From NCBI RefSeq assembly GCF_036320965.1, contig NC_092241.1, positions 25,074,986-25,138,985 on the forward strand: a stretch of 64,000 nucleotides of DNA. Reading direction: 5' to 3'. The stretch comes from Panulirus ornatus (taxonomy: Eukaryota > Arthropoda > Malacostraca > Decapoda > Palinuridae). Every line of letters begins with the position of its first letter. Positions within the stretch are counted from its first letter, which is position 1. The translations under genes and the position numbers were made by a program. Below the pieces are notes generated by a model, which ran no database searches, had not been told where the DNA came from, and worked only from the letters and a program-made list of their open reading frames with translations. This document shows, in pieces, positions 37,516 through 49,682 of this stretch.

Positions 37516-40500
37516 ATATAGGGGAGAAAGAATACTTCCTACGCATTCCTCACGTGTCGTAGAAGGCGACTAAACGGGACGGGAGCGGGGAGCCAGAAAC
37601 CCTCCCCTCCTTGTATTTTAACTTTCTAAAAGGGGAAACAGAAGAAGGAGTCACGCGGGGAGTGCTCATCCTCCTCGAAGGCTCAGATTGGGGTGTCTAA
37701 ATGTGTGTGGATGTAACCAAGATGAGAAAAAAGGAGAGATAGGTAGTCTGTTTGAGGAAAGGAATCTGGATGTTTTGGCTCTGAGTGAAACGAAGCTCAA
37801 GGGTAAAGGGGAAGAGCAGTTTGGGAATGTCTTGGGAGTAAAGTCAGGGGTTAGTGAGAGGACAAGAGCAAGGGAAGGACTAGCAATACTCCTGAAACAG
37901 GAGTTGTGGGAGTATGTGATAGAGTGTACAAAAGTAAACTCTAGATTGATAGGTAAAACTGAAAGTTGATGGAGAGAGATGGGTGCTTAGTGGTGCATAT
38001 GCACTTGGGCATGAGAAGAAAGATCATGAGAGGCAAGTGTTTTGGGAGCAGCTGAATGAGTGTGTTAGTGGTTTTGATGCACAAGACTGGGTTATAATAA
38101 TGGGCGATTTCAATGCAAAGGTGAGTATTGTGGCAGTTGACAGAATAATAGGTATCCATGGGGTGTTCACTGTTGTAAATGGAAATGGTGAAGAGCTTGT
38201 AGATTTATGTGCTGAAAAAGGACTGTTGATTGGGAATACCTGGTTTAAAAAGAGAGATATACATAAGTATACGTATGTAAGTAGGAGAGATGGCCAGAGA
38301 GCGTAATTGGATTACGTGTTAATTGATAGGCATGCGAAAGAGAGACTTTTGGATGTTAATGTGCTGAGAGGTGCAACTGGAGGGATGTCTGATCATTATC
38401 TTGTGGAGGCGAAGGTGAAGATTTATAGAGGTTTTCAGAAAAGAAGAGAGAATGTTGGGGTGAAGAGAGTGGTGAGAGTAAGTGAGCTTGGGAAGGAGAC
38501 TTATGTGAGGAAGTACCAAGAGAGACTGAGTCCACAATGGGAAAAGGTGAGAACAAAGGATGTAAGGGGAGTGAGGGAGGAACGGGATGTATTCAGGGAA
38601 GCAGTAATGGTTTGCGCAAAAGATGCTTGTGGCATGGGAGGTGGGCAGATTAGAAAGGGTAGTGAGTGGTGGGATGAAGAAGTAAGATTATTAGTGAAAG
38701 AGAAGAGAGAGGCATTTGGACAATTTTTGCAAGGAAATAATGCAAATGAGTGGGAGATGTATAAAAGAAAGAGGCAGGAGGTTAAGAGAAAGGTGCAGGA
38801 GGTGAAAAAGAGGGCAAATGAGAGTTGGGGGTGAAAGAGTATCATTAGATTTCAGGGAGAATAAAAAGATGCTCAGGAAGGAGGTAAATAAAGTGCGTAA
38901 GACAAGGGAACAAATGGGAACTTCAGTGAAGGGGGCTAATGGGGAGGTGATAACAAGTAGTGCTGATGTGAGAAGGAGATGGAGTGAGTATTTTGAATGT
39001 TTGTTGAATGTGTTTGATGACAGAGTGGCAGATATAGGATGTTTTGGTCAAGGTGGAGTGCAAAGTGAGAGGGTTAGGGAGGATGATTTGGTAAACAGAG
39101 AAAAGGTAGTAAAAACTTTGCGGAATATGAAAGCCGGCAAGGAAGCGGGTTTGAATGGCATTACAGTGGAATTTATTAAAAAAGGGGGTGACTGTATTGT
39201 TGACTGGTTGGTAAGGTTATTTAATGTATGGATGATTCATGGTGAGGTGCCTGAGGATTGGCAAAATGCTTGCATAGTGCCATTGTACAAAGGTAAAGGG
39301 GACAAAGGTGAGTCCTCAAATTACAGAGGTATAAGTTTGTTGAGTATTCCTGGGAAATTATATGGAAGGGTATTCATTGAGAGGGTGAAGGCATATACAG
39401 AGCATAAGATTGGGGAGGAGCAGTGTGGTTTCAGAAGTGGTAGAGTATGTGTGAATCAGGTGTTTGCTTCAAGAATGTATGTGAGAAATACTTAGAAAAG
39501 CAAATGGATTTGTATGTAGCATTTATGGATCTGGAGAAGGCATATGATAAGAGTTGATAGAGATGCTCTGTGGAAGGTATTAAGAATATATGGTGTAGGA
39601 GACAAGTTGTTAAAAGCAGTGAAAAGTTTTTATCGAGGATGTAAGGCATGTGTACATGTAGGAAGAGAGGAAAGTGATTGGTTCTCAGTGAATGTAGGTT
39701 TGCGGCAGGGGTGTGTTTTCTCCATGGTTGTTTAATTAGTTTATGGATGGGGTTGTTAGGGAGGTGAATGCAAGAGTTTTCGAGAGAGTGGCAAATATAC
39801 AGTCTGTTGTGGATGAGAGAGCTTGGGAAGTGAGTCAGTTGTTGTTCGCTGATGATACAGCGCTGGTGGCTGATTTATGTGAGAAACTGCAGAAGCTGGT
39901 GACTGAGTTTGGTAAAGTGTGTGAAAGAAGAAAGTTGAGAGTAAATGTGAATAAGAGCAAGGTTATTAGGTACAGTAGGGTTGAGGGTCAAGTCAATTGG
40001 GAGGTAAGTTTGAATGGAGAAAACCTGGAGGAAGTGAAGTGCTTTAGATATCTGGGAGTGGATTTGGCAACAGATGGAACCATGGAAGCGGAAGTGAATC
40101 ATAGGGTGGGGGAGGGAGCGAAAATTCTGGGAGCCTTGAACAATGTGTGGAAGTCGAGAACATTATCTCGGAAAGCAAAGATGGGTCTGTTTGAAGAAAC
40201 AGTAGTTCCAACAATGTCGTATGGTTGCGAGGCGTGGGTTATGGATAGAGTTGTGCGCAGGAGGGTGGATGTGCTGGAAATGAGATGTTTGAGGACAATA
40301 TGTGGTGTGAGGTGGTTTGATCGAGTAAGTAATAATAAGGCAAGAGAGGTGTGTGGTAATAAAAAGAGTGTGGTTGAGATAGCAGAAGAGGGTGTTTTGA
40401 AATGGTTTGGTCACATGGAGAGAATGAGTGTGGAAAGATTGACCAAGAGGATATATGTGTCAGAGGTGGAGGGAACGAGGAGAAGTGGGAGACCAAATTG

Positions 40501-41046
40501 GAGGTGGAAAGATGGAGTGAAAAAGATTTTGAGTGATCAGGGCCTGAACATGCAGGAGGGTGAAAGGCATGCAAGTAATAGAGTGAATTGGAACGATGTG
40601 GTGTACCAGGGTCGATGTGCTGTCAATGGATTGAACCAGGGCATGTGGGGTGAACCATGGAAAGTTCTGTGGGGCCTGGATGTGGAAAGGGAGCTGTGGT
40701 TTCGGTGCATTATTACATGACTGCTAGAGACTGAGTGTGAATGAATGGAGCCTTTGTTGTCTTCCTAGTGCTACCTTGTGCAGATGAAGGGGGAGGGGGT
40801 TTTTATTTCATGTGTGACAGGGTGGCAATGGGAATGAATAAAGGCAGACAGTATGAATTATGTACATGTGTATATATGTATATGTCTGTGTGTGTATATA
40901 TATATGTAAACGTTGAGATGTATAGGTATGTATATTTGCGGGTGTGGACGTGTATGTATATACATGTGTATGTGGGTGGGTTGGGCCATTCTTTCGTCTG
41001 TTTCCTTGCGCTACCTCGCAAATGCAGGAGACAACGACAAAGCAAA
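37516..41046 (+). mobile_element. RTE-like LINE, leader to 3' end (long UTR), near full length
   Basis: About 3.5 kb, the longest end-to-end copy of the long-UTR subfamily. EN frames 37688-37969, 37983-38306 and 38307-38834 carry SETK, GDFNAKVS, DYVLIDRHAKER and SDHYLV. RT frames 38818-39495, 39544-39735 and 39743-40720 carry YRGISLLSIPGKLYGR, the GLRQGC block and LLFADDTALVADLC, and end GLNQGMWGEPWKVLWG. At least five frame breaks. The UTR 40740-41046 ends gcgctacctcgcaaatgcag. Confidence 0.88.
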
Positions 41047-41078
41047 ATAAATAAATAAATAAACAAATAAATGAATAA

Positions 41079-41084
<6 letters not shown>
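41047..41084 (+). repeat. (AAAT)n-like tail
   Basis: aataaataaataaacaaat-type repeat directly after the long-UTR terminus, merging into the (TA)n tract at 41085. Confidence 0.8.

Positions 41085-41150
<66 letters not shown>
41085..41150. repeat. (TA)n microsatellite
   Basis: About 33 TA units (with one TACA interruption) between the tail of a sense copy and the T-rich end of an antisense copy. It reads as the left flank of the insertion 41151-42786. Confidence 0.9.
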
Positions 41151-41153
<3 letters not shown>

Positions 41154-41659
41154 TTGCTTTGTCGCTGTCTCCCGCATTTGCGAGGTAGCGCAAGGAAACA
41201 GACAAAAGAAATGGCCCAACCCACCCCCATACACATGTATATATATATATACGTCCACACACACAAATATACATACCTACACAGCTTTCCATGGTTTACC
41301 CCAGACGCTTCACATGCCTTGATTCAATCCACTGACAGCACGTCAACCCCGGTATACCACATCCCTCCAATTCACTCTATTCCTTTGTCCTCCTTTCACC
41401 CTCCTGCATGTTCAGGCCCCGATCACACAAAATCTTTTTCACTCCATCTTTCCACCTCCAATTTGGTCTCCCTCTTCTCCTCGTTCCCTCCACCTCCGAC
41501 ATATATATCCTCTTGGTCAATCTTTCCTCACTCATTCTCTCCATGTGACCAAACCATTTCAAAACACCCTCTTCTGCTCTCTCAACCACGCTCTTTTTAT
41601 TTCCACACATCTCTCTTACCCTTACGTTACTTACTCGATCAAACTACCTCACACCACAC
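41151..41659 (-). mobile_element. 3' segment of an inverted-junction LINE insertion (short UTR)
   Basis: Antisense 3' end with short UTR and C-terminal coding (frame 41610-41377: GRPNWRWKDGVKKILCDRGL). It stops at the CGVR(W)FD codons, where sequence flips to sense at 41660. With 41660-42786 it forms one insertion flanked by (TA)n on both sides. Confidence 0.82.
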
Positions 41660-42781
41660 AGAATGGAAAAAGGTGAGAACAATGGAAGTAAGGGGAGTGG
41701 GGGAGGAATGGGATGTATTTAGGGAATCAGTGATGGATTGCGCAAAAGATGCTTGTGGCATGAGAAGAGTGGGAGGTGGGTTGATTAGAAAGGGTAGTGA
41801 GTGGTGGGATGAAGAAGTAAGAGTATTAGTGAAAGAGAAGAGAGAGGCATTTGGACGATTTTTGCAGGGAAAAAATGAAATTGAGTGGGAGACGTATAAA
41901 AGAAAGAGACAGGAGGTCAAGAGAAAGGTGCAAGAGGTGACAAAAAGGGCAAATGAGAGTTGGGGTGAGAGAGTATCATTAAATTTTAGGGAGAATAAAA
42001 AGATGTTCTGGAAGGAGGTAAATAAAGTGCGTAAGACAAGGGAGCAAATGGGAACTTTAGTGAAGGGCGCAAATGGGGAGGTGATAACAAGTAGTGGTGA
42101 TGTGAGAAGGAGATGGAGTGAGTATTTTGAAGGTTTGTTGAATGTGTTTGATGATAGAGTGGCAGATATAGGGTGTTTTGGTCGAGGTGGTGTGCAAAGT
42201 GCGAGGGTTAGGGAAAATGATTAGGTAAACAGAGAAGAGGTAGTAAAAGCTTTGCGGAAGATGAAAGCCGGCAAGGCAGCAGGTTTGGATGGTATTGCAT
42301 TGGAATTTATTAAAAAAGGGGGTGACTGTATTGTTGACTGGTTGGTAAGGTTATTCAATGTATGTATGACTCATGGTGAGGTGCCTGAGGATTGGCGGAA
42401 TGCGTGCATAGTGCCATTGTACAAAGGCAAAGGGGATAAGAATGAGTGCTCAAATTACAGAGGTATAAGTTTGTTGAGTATTCCTGGCAAATTATATGGG
42501 AGGGTATTGATTGAGAGGGTGAAGGCATGTACAGAGCATCAGATTGGGGAAGAGCAGTGTGGTTTCAGAAGTGGTAGAGGATGTGTGGATCAGGTGTTTG
42601 CTTTGAAGAATGTATGTGAGAAATACTTAGAAAAGCAAATGGATTTGTATGTAGCATTTATGGATCTGGAGAAGGCATATGAGAGAGTTGATAGAGATGC
42701 TCTGTGGAAGGTATTAAGAATATATGGTGTGGGAGGCAAGTTGTTAGAAGCAGTGAAAAGTTTTTATCGAGGATGTAAGGC

Positions 42782-42786
<5 letters not shown>
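41660..42786 (+). mobile_element. Inverted 5' segment of the same LINE insertion
   Basis: Sense segment from the linker (gaatggaaaaaggtgagaac) to the RGCKACV codons. Frames 41154-42224 (in-frame part from 41660) and 42252-43016 (to about 42786) are nearly uninterrupted and include KAAGLDGIALEFIKKGG and GFRSGRGCVDQVFAL. One stop (TAG, tggtaaac to aggtaaac near 42223) separates them. It ends in (TA)n at 42787. Confidence 0.82.

Positions 42787-42830
<44 letters not shown>
42787..42830. repeat. (TA)n microsatellite
   Basis: About 22 TA units between the 5' boundary of the insertion 41151-42786 and the tail of the next antisense copy. Confidence 0.9.
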
Positions 42831-42834
<4 letters not shown>

Positions 42835-44804
42835 TTTTATACTTTGTCGCTGTCTCCCGCGTTTGCGAGGTAGCGCAAGGAAACAGACGAAAGAAATGGC
42901 CCAACCCACCCCCATACACATGTATATACATACGTCCACACACGCAAATATACATACCTACACAGCTTTCCATGGTTTACCCCAGACGCTTCACATGCCC
43001 TGATTCAATCCACTGACAGCACGTCAACCCCGGTATACCACATCGATCCAATTCACTCTATTCCTTGTCCTCCTTTCACCCTCCTGCATGTTCAGGCCCC
43101 GATCACACAAAATCTTTTTCACTCCATCTTTCCACCTCCAATTTGGTCTCTCACTTCTCCTCGTTCCCTCCACCTCCGACACATATATCCTCTTGGTCAA
43201 TCTTTCCTCACTCATTCTCTCCATGTGCCCAAACCATTTCAAAACACCCTCTTCTGCTCTCTCAACCACGCTCTTTTTATTTCCACACATCTCTCTTACC
43301 CTTATGTTACTTACTCGATCAAACCACCTCACACCACACATTGTCCTCAAACATCTCATTTCCAGCACATCCACCCTCCTGCGCACAACTCTATCCATAG
43401 CCCACGCCTCGCAACCATATAACATTGTTGGAACCACTATTCCTTCAAACATACCCATTTTTGCTTTCCGAGATAATGTTCCACACATTCTTCAACGCTC
43501 CCAGGATTTTCGCCCCCTCCCTCACCCTATGATTCACTTCCGCTTCCATGGTTCCATCTGCTGCCAGATCCACTCCCAGATATCTAAAACACTTTACTTC
43601 CTCCAGTTTTTCTCCATTCAAACTTACCTCCCAGTTGACTTGACCCTCAACCCTACTGTACCTAATAACCTTCCACTTATTCACATTTACTCTCAACTTT
43701 CTTCTTTCACACACTTTACCAAACTCAGTCACCAGCTTCTGCAGTTTCTCACATGAATCAGCCACCAGCGCTGTATCATCAGCGAACAACAACTGACTCA
43801 CTTCCCAAGCTCTCTCATCCACAACAGACTGCATACTTGCCCTTCTTTCCAAAACTCTTGCATTCACCTCCCTAACAACCCCATCCATAAACAAATTAAA
43901 CAACCATGGAGACATCACACACCCCTGCCGCAAACCTACATTCACTGAGAACCAATCACTTTCTTCTCTTCCTACACGTACACATGCCTTACATCCTTGA
44001 TAAAAACTTTTCACTGCTTCTGACAACTTGCCTCCCACACCGTATATTCTTAATATCTTCCACAGAGCATCTCTACCAACTCTATCATATGCCTTCTCCA
44101 GATCCATAAATGCTACATACAAATCCATTTGCTTTTCTAAGTATTTCTCACATACATTCTTCAAAGCAAACACCTGATCCACACATCCTCTACCACTTCT
44201 GAAACCACACTGCTCTTCCCTAATCTGATGCTCTGTACATGCCTTCACCCTCTCAATCAATACCCTCCCATATAATTTACCAGGAATACTCAATAAACTT
44301 ATACCTCTGTAATTTGAGCACTCACTCCCCTTTGCCTTTGTACAATGGCACTATGCACACATTCAGCCAATCCTCAGGTACCTCACCATGAGTCATACAT
44401 ACATTAAATAACCTTACCAACCAGTCAACAATCCAGTCACCCCCTTTTTTAATATATTCCACTGCAATACCATCCAAACCTGCTGCCTTGGCGGCTTTCA
44501 TCTTTTGCAAAGCTTTTACTACCTCTTCTCTGTTTACCAAATCATTTTCCCTAACCCTCTCACTTTGCACACCACCTCGACCAAAACACCCTAAATCTGC
44601 CACTCTATCATCAAACACATTCAACAAACCTTCAAAATACTCACTCCATCTCCTCCTCACATCACCACTACTTGTTATCACCTCCCCATTTGCGCCCTTC
44701 ACTGAAGTTCCCATTTGCTCCCTTGTCTTACGCACTTTATTTACCTCCTTCCAGAACATCTTTTTATTCTCCCTAAAATTTAACGATACTCTCTCACCCC
44801 AACT
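42831..44804 (-). mobile_element. RTE-like LINE, short UTR, truncated in linker
   Basis: Tail at 42831-42839, short UTR to about 43010, C-terminal frame 43488-43024, main RT frame 44293-43445 (282 aa: SIPGKLYGRVL through FADD to LGVDLAADGT), and linker/RT frame 44759-44322. It ends abruptly at 44804 within the linker, where the sequence becomes host coding sequence. Confidence 0.87.
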
Positions 44805-45498
44805 TCGAATTGGATCCTCTCATGGGTTCTGCCTTACTACCAATTTCAACTTTATCAAACTCCAGCAACTTCAGCTTTTGGTGATGAGAGGATTGTCAGG
44901 ACAATCTTGGCCATATCTAGGCACTAATCTCACTTCTCTCCATGTTGGTCCAGTCAGCAACTTTACCCCACATACTTGGAGTAACATTGGCAGCATGACA
45001 AATTTGAAGGCACTTTGGCTTGAAGATGGAGGTTCTGTTAATGACAATGCCATTTTTGATGCCATAAGTCGGCTTTACAAACTACGTCGTTTGTGCCTCT
45101 TCAGCTTCACCTTAGGACCCAGGCTAGGGCAGGCATTAAGGAAGTTGGTTCATCTTGAGCGACTGTTTGTGCTGCCAGTACCCTCAGAGGAGGGGAGCAT
45201 TAGCTCGCAGAATGGAAATATGTTGGCAGTACCAGAAGCCTTGCGTAACTTGGACATGCTTGTGTGGGCCATGCGATTTCAGGATATTCATACTATCAAT
45301 GAGGTTGATCACATTGAGATGTGTCCATCAAAGGCAAAGATGTACACAAATTTCACAAGTAATGAAGAGGCTAAAAGTAACATGTGGGTGCTACAAACTC
45401 TAGAAGCTATAGTGAAACGTCACCTTCCCCGAACTAAAGTTCGTATCATGAAGTTGGACACAACAGCAGCAACTCATTTGGCAATGTCTACTTTATAA
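44805..45498 (+). CDS. Leucine-rich-repeat-like protein, C-terminal coding exon
   Basis: An open frame of about 231 codons ending in TAA at 45496-45498, unlike anything in the repeats and with balanced codon use. Leucine-spaced motifs are visible: NFIKLQQLQLLVMRGLSG, NLTSLHVGPVSNF, MTNLKALWLEDGG, AISRLYKLRRLCLFSFTLG, RKLVHLERLFVLPVPSEEG and ALRNLDMLVWAMRFQD. This spacing suggests an F-box/LRR-type repeat, but I do not recognise the family. The 5' limit is uncertain: the frame continues artificially into antisense LINE to 44488, the last host codon being near 44806. CAG acceptor candidates exist at 44865 and 44874 but have no pyrimidine tract, so the LINE may have cut into the exon. A second part, RTKVRIMKLDTTAATHLAM, forms the C-terminus. 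Possibly a live gene, possibly a remnant. Confidence 0.7.
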
Positions 45499-46363
45499 CT
45501 TCCCACTGTCTTTTTAGCCTACCTATGTGCAGAATTTGCACTTCTTTCTTCTGTGGACCAACATATATATGTTTCACAAGTCTTTGAACATACAATTGTG
45601 TGCATATATTAACAGATATTATCTGAAATTGGCATAGATGTGGATATTTACAGCAAGTATAATCACTGATTTTTTTTTTTTTTTTTGAAAAAATACTGTG
45701 AAAAATGAAGAAATTAAAGTTTATACACAGAAATGTCACAAAAGTACCTGTCACATGGCATTATCGTCCAGGAATCCTGATGTAGTTTTTTAATCTTGTA
45801 ATCAGATCTCATTTAAATGTGTTGCTCAGTGACATCCATTGTTCAATAAGCTCAGTTTCAAATGCCTGCTTAGGGGTTAACCTTAATTAAATGTACCATC
45901 ACCACACACTTGTGCATGGAAAATATCTTTATAGAGACCATATTTTCTTTATTATTTTGAGATACCACATACTGTGGGTAGTGTATTTATTTGATAAGTG
46001 ACTAATATTTATAATTGTGAAAACATTTGTCAACTCAATAGACATCAGTCCCAGCAACTAAGAGTGAAAGAAATCATTTATTGTTGAGATGGATTTTGTG
46101 CTGTATGAGGCTAAATACTATTCACTTTTATGATTATCACTTATGATCTGAAGAATAACATGAAGGCTGGAGAGAGTTTGATTGATTCGTGTACATATTA
46201 GAGATAAAGAAACAGGACAAGCAGGGTGCCACCCATCATATGTCACCTATGCACCATGTTGTGTTGCCGCTAACAGTGTCAGTCAGTATTTGATGATTTA
46301 TGGTGAATGATATTTTTAAAAATTTTTCATTAATGAATGTTAATTTATTGTAACAAAATGTTA
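45499..46363 (+). other. Probable 3' UTR and downstream flank of the LRR-like gene
   Basis: About 865 bp of AT-rich host sequence with no repeats of the main family. Likely poly(A) signals are ATTAAA at 45713-45718 and 45886-45891. A 16-base T run lies at 45671-45686. No coding frame recognised. The next LINE begins at about 46364 within the leader (aaacctcccctccttgtatt). Confidence 0.5.
45713..45718 (+). terminator. Candidate polyadenylation signal ATTAAA
   Basis: The commonest variant of AATAAA, about 215 bp past the stop codon of the LRR-like frame. A second ATTAAA is at 45886-45891. Neither can be confirmed without transcript data. Confidence 0.35.
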
Positions 46364-46515
46364 CAAAAACCTCCCCTCCTTGTATTAACTTTCTAAAATG
46401 GGAAACAGAAAAAGGAGTCACGCGGGGAGTGCTCATCCTCCTCGAAGGCTCAGAGTGGGGTGCCTAAATGTGTGTGGATGTAACCAAGATGTGAAAAAAA
46501 GGAGAGATAGGTAGT

Positions 46516-47688
46516 ATGTTTGAGGAAAGGAACCTGGATGTTTTGGCTCTGAGTGAAACGAAGCTCAAGGGTAAAGGGGAAGAGTGGTTTGGGAATGTCT
46601 GGGGAGTAAAGTCAGGGGTTAGTGAGAGGACAAGAGCAAGGGAAGGAGTAGCAATACTCCTGAAACAGGAGTTGTGGGAGTATGTGATAGAGTGTAAGAA
46701 AGTAAATTCTCGATTAATATGGGTAAAATTGAAAGTTGATGGAGAGAGGTGGGTGACTATTGGTGCATATGCACCTGGGCATGAGAAGAAAGATCAAGAG
46801 AGGCAAGTGTTTTGGGAGCAGCTGAATGAGTGTGTTAGTGGTTTTGATGCACGAGACCGGGTTATAGTGATGGGTGATTTGAATGCAAAGGTGAGTAATG
46901 TGGCAGTTGAGGGAATAATTGGTATACATGGGGTGTTCAGTGTTGTAAATGGAAATGGTGAAGGGCTTGTAGATTTATGTGCTGAAAAAGGACTGATGAT
47001 TGGGAATACCTGGTTTAAAAAGCGAGAGATACATAAGTATACTTATGTAAGTAGGAGAGATGGCCAGAGAGCGTTATTGGATTACGTGTTAATTGACAGG
47101 CGTGCGAAAGAGAGACTTTTGGATGTTAATGTGCTGAGAGGTGCAACTGGAGGGATGTCTGATCATTATCTTGTGGAGGCTAAGGTGAAGATTTGTATGG
47201 GTTTTCAGAAAAGAAGAGTGAATGTTGGGGTGAAGAGGGTGGTGAGAGTAAGTGAGCTTGAGAAGGAGACCTGTGTGAGGAAGTACCAGAAGAGACTGAG
47301 TACAAAGTGGAAAAAGGTGAGAACAATGGAAGCAAGGGGAGTGGGGGAGGAATGGGATGTATTTAGGGAATCAGTGATGGATCGCGCAAAAGATGCTTGT
47401 GGCATGAGAAGAGTGGGAGGTGGGTGGATTAGAAAGGGTAGTGAGTGGTGGGATGAAGAAGTAAGAGTATTAGTGAAAGAGAAGAGAGAGGCATTTGGAC
47501 GATTTTTGCAGGGAAAAAATGCAATTGAGTGGGAGATGTATAAAAGAAAGAGACAGGAGGTCAAGAGAAAGGTGCAAGAGGTGAAAAAAAGGGCAAATGA
47601 GAGTTGGGGTGAGAGAGTATCATTAAATTTTAGGGAGAATAAAAAGATGTTCTGGAAGGAGGTAAATAAAGTGCGTAAGACAAGGTAG
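46516..47688 (+). pseudogene. AP-like endonuclease and linker part of LINE polyprotein
   Basis: 390 residues from MFEERN. Endonuclease motifs in order: SETK at 13-16 (metal-binding Glu14), GAYAPG 83-88, GDLNA 120-124 (catalytic Asp and Asn), TWF 165-167, DYVLID 189-194, SDH 215-217 (catalytic Asp and His). Residues about 230-390 are a basic linker rich in KRK/KKR. The domain would nick target DNA for target-primed reverse transcription in the nucleus. It ends at TAG (47686-47688) where other copies have GAG, one G-to-T change. The frame may start upstream of this ATG, since GCLNVCGCNQ is conserved before it. Confidence 0.87.
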
Positions 47689-47691
47689 CAA

Positions 47692-49395
47692 ATGGGAACT
47701 TCAGTGAAGGGCGCAAATGGGGAGGTGATAACAAGTAGTGGTGATGTGAGAAGGAGATGGAGTGAGTATTTTGAAGGTTTGTTGAATGTGTTTGATGATA
47801 GAGTGGCAGATATAGGGTGTTTTGGTCGAGGTGGTGTGCAAAGTGAGAGGGTTATGGAAAATGATTTGGTAAACAGAGAAGAGGTAGTGAAAGCTTTGCG
47901 GAAGATGAAAGCCGGCAAGGCAGCAGGTTTGGATAGTATTGCAGTGGAATTTATTAAAAAAGGGGGTGACTGTATTGTTGACTGGTTGGTAAGGTTATTT
48001 AATGTATGTATGACTCATGGTGAGGTGCCTGAGGATTGGCGGAATGCATGCATAGTGCCATTGTACAAAGGCAAAGGGGATAAGAGTGAGTGCTCAAATT
48101 ACAGAGGTATAAGTTTGTTGAGTATTCCTGGTAAATTATATGGGAGGGTATTGATTGAGAGGGTGAAGGCATGTACAGAGCATCAGATTGGGGAAGAGCA
48201 GTGTGGTTTCAGAAGTGGTAGAGGATGTGTGGATCAGGTGTTTGCTTTGAAGAATGTATGTGAGAAATACTTAGAAAAGCAAATGGATTTGTATGTAGCA
48301 TTTATGGATCTGAAGAAGGCATATGATAGAGTTGATAGAGATGCTCTGTGGAAGGTATTAAGAATATATGGTGTGGGAGGAAAGTTGTTAGAAGCAGTGA
48401 AAAGTTTTTATCGAGGATGTAAGGCATGTGTACGTGTAGGAAGAGAGGAAAGTGATTGGTTCTCGGTGAATGTAGGTTTGCGGCAGGGGTGTGTGATGTC
48501 TCCATGGTTGTTTAATTTGTTTATGGATGGGGTTGTTAGGGAGGTAAATGCAAGAGTTTTGGAAAGAGGGGCAAGTATGAAGTCTGTTGGGGATGAGAGA
48601 GCTTGGGAAGTGAGTCAGTTGTTGTTCGCTGATGATACAGCACTGGTGGCTGATTCATGTGAGAAACTGCAGAAGCTGGTGACTGAGTTTGGTAAAGTGT
48701 GTGGAAGAAGAAAGTTAAGAGTAAATGTGAATAAGAGCAAGGTTATTAGGTACAGTAGGGTTGAGGGTCAAGTCAATTGGGAGGTGAGTTTGAATGGAGA
48801 AAAACTGGAGGAAGTGAAGTGTTTTAGATATCTGGGAGTGGATCTGGCAGCGGATGGAACCATGGAAGCGGAAGTGGATCATAGGGTGCGGGAGGGGGCG
48901 AAAATTCTGGGGGCCTTGAAGAATGTGTGGAAGTCGAGAACATTATCTCGGAAAGCAAAAATGGGTATGTTTGAAGGAATAGTGGTTCCAACAATGTTGT
49001 ATGGTTGCGAGGCGTGGGCTATGGATAGAGTTGTGCGCAGGAGGATGGATGTGCTGGAAATGAGATGTTTGAGGACAATGTGTGGTGTGAGGTGGTTTGA
49101 TCGAGTGAGTAACGTAAGGGTAAGAGAGATGTGTGGAAATAAAAAGAGCGTGGTTGAGAGAGCAGAAGAGGGTGTTTTGAAGTGGTTTGGGCACATGGAG
49201 AGGATGAGTGAGGAAAGATTGACCAAGAGGATATATGTGTCGGAGGTGGAGGGAGCAAGGAGAAGAGGGAGACCAAATTGGAGGTGGAAAGATGGAGTGA
49301 AAAAGATTTTGTGTGATCGGGGCCTGAACATGCAGGAGGGTGAAAGGAGGGCAAGGAATAGAGTGAATTGGAGCGATGTGGTATACCGGGGTTGA
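47692..49395 (+). pseudogene. Reverse transcriptase part of LINE polyprotein
   Basis: 567 residues in the same frame as the endonuclease, right after its TAG. Motifs in order: KMKAGKAAGLDSIAVEFI 71-88, NYRGISLLSIPGKL 136-149, GFRSGRGCVDQ 172-182, motif A AFMDLKKAYD 203-212 (Asp206), GLRQGCVMSPWLF 262-274, motif C FADD 312-315 (Asp314, Asp315), YLGVDLAADGT 380-390, and GRPNWRWKDG 526-535 near the end. All catalytic residues of the RT are kept. It could still be made if the TAG were read through or if an internal start were used, but normally the copy would be inactive in cis. Confidence 0.88.
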
Positions 49396-49592
49396 CGTGC
49401 TGTCAGTGGATTGAATCAAGGCATGTGAAGCGTCTGGGGTAAACCATGAAAAGCTGTGTAGGTATGTATATTTGCGTGTGTGGACGTATGTATATACATG
49501 TGTATGGGAGGGGTTGGGCCATTTCTTTCGTCTGTTTCCTTGCGCTACCTCGCAAACATGGGAGACAGCGACAAAGTATAAAAAAAAAAAGA

Positions 49593-49595
<3 letters not shown>

Positions 49596-49665
<70 letters not shown>
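49596..49665. repeat. (TA)n microsatellite
   Basis: About 35 TA units between the A-rich tail of 46364-49594 and a 24-base T run that starts the next antisense insertion. Confidence 0.92.

Positions 49666-49682
<17 letters not shown>

Larger units (their letters stand above)
46364..49594 (+). mobile_element. Best-preserved RTE-like LINE (short-UTR subfamily)
   Basis: The reference copy for this window: partial leader 46364-46500, EN, linker, RT and C-terminal region to 49395, short UTR 49396-49578, then an A-rich tail and (TA)n. Only one in-frame stop breaks the coding region. The ORF ends YRG-TGA; in long-UTR copies the same place reads cggggtcgacgtgctgtcaa, so the frame continues about 11 codons to an ATG-TGA, and the short-UTR subfamily has a CGA to TGA change. 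Lack of RNase H, a simple-repeat tail and the GRPxxRWxDG end favour the RTE clade; this is by recognition, not by tree. Confidence 0.9.

Noticed and set aside
41085..41150. Possible origin or regulatory AT-rich element
   Set aside because: It is a plain (TA)n microsatellite lying at LINE ends, like six others in the window.
44488..44804. N-terminal extension of the LRR-like protein
   Set aside because: This part of the open frame is antisense LINE sequence; the host-like text starts only at about 44806.
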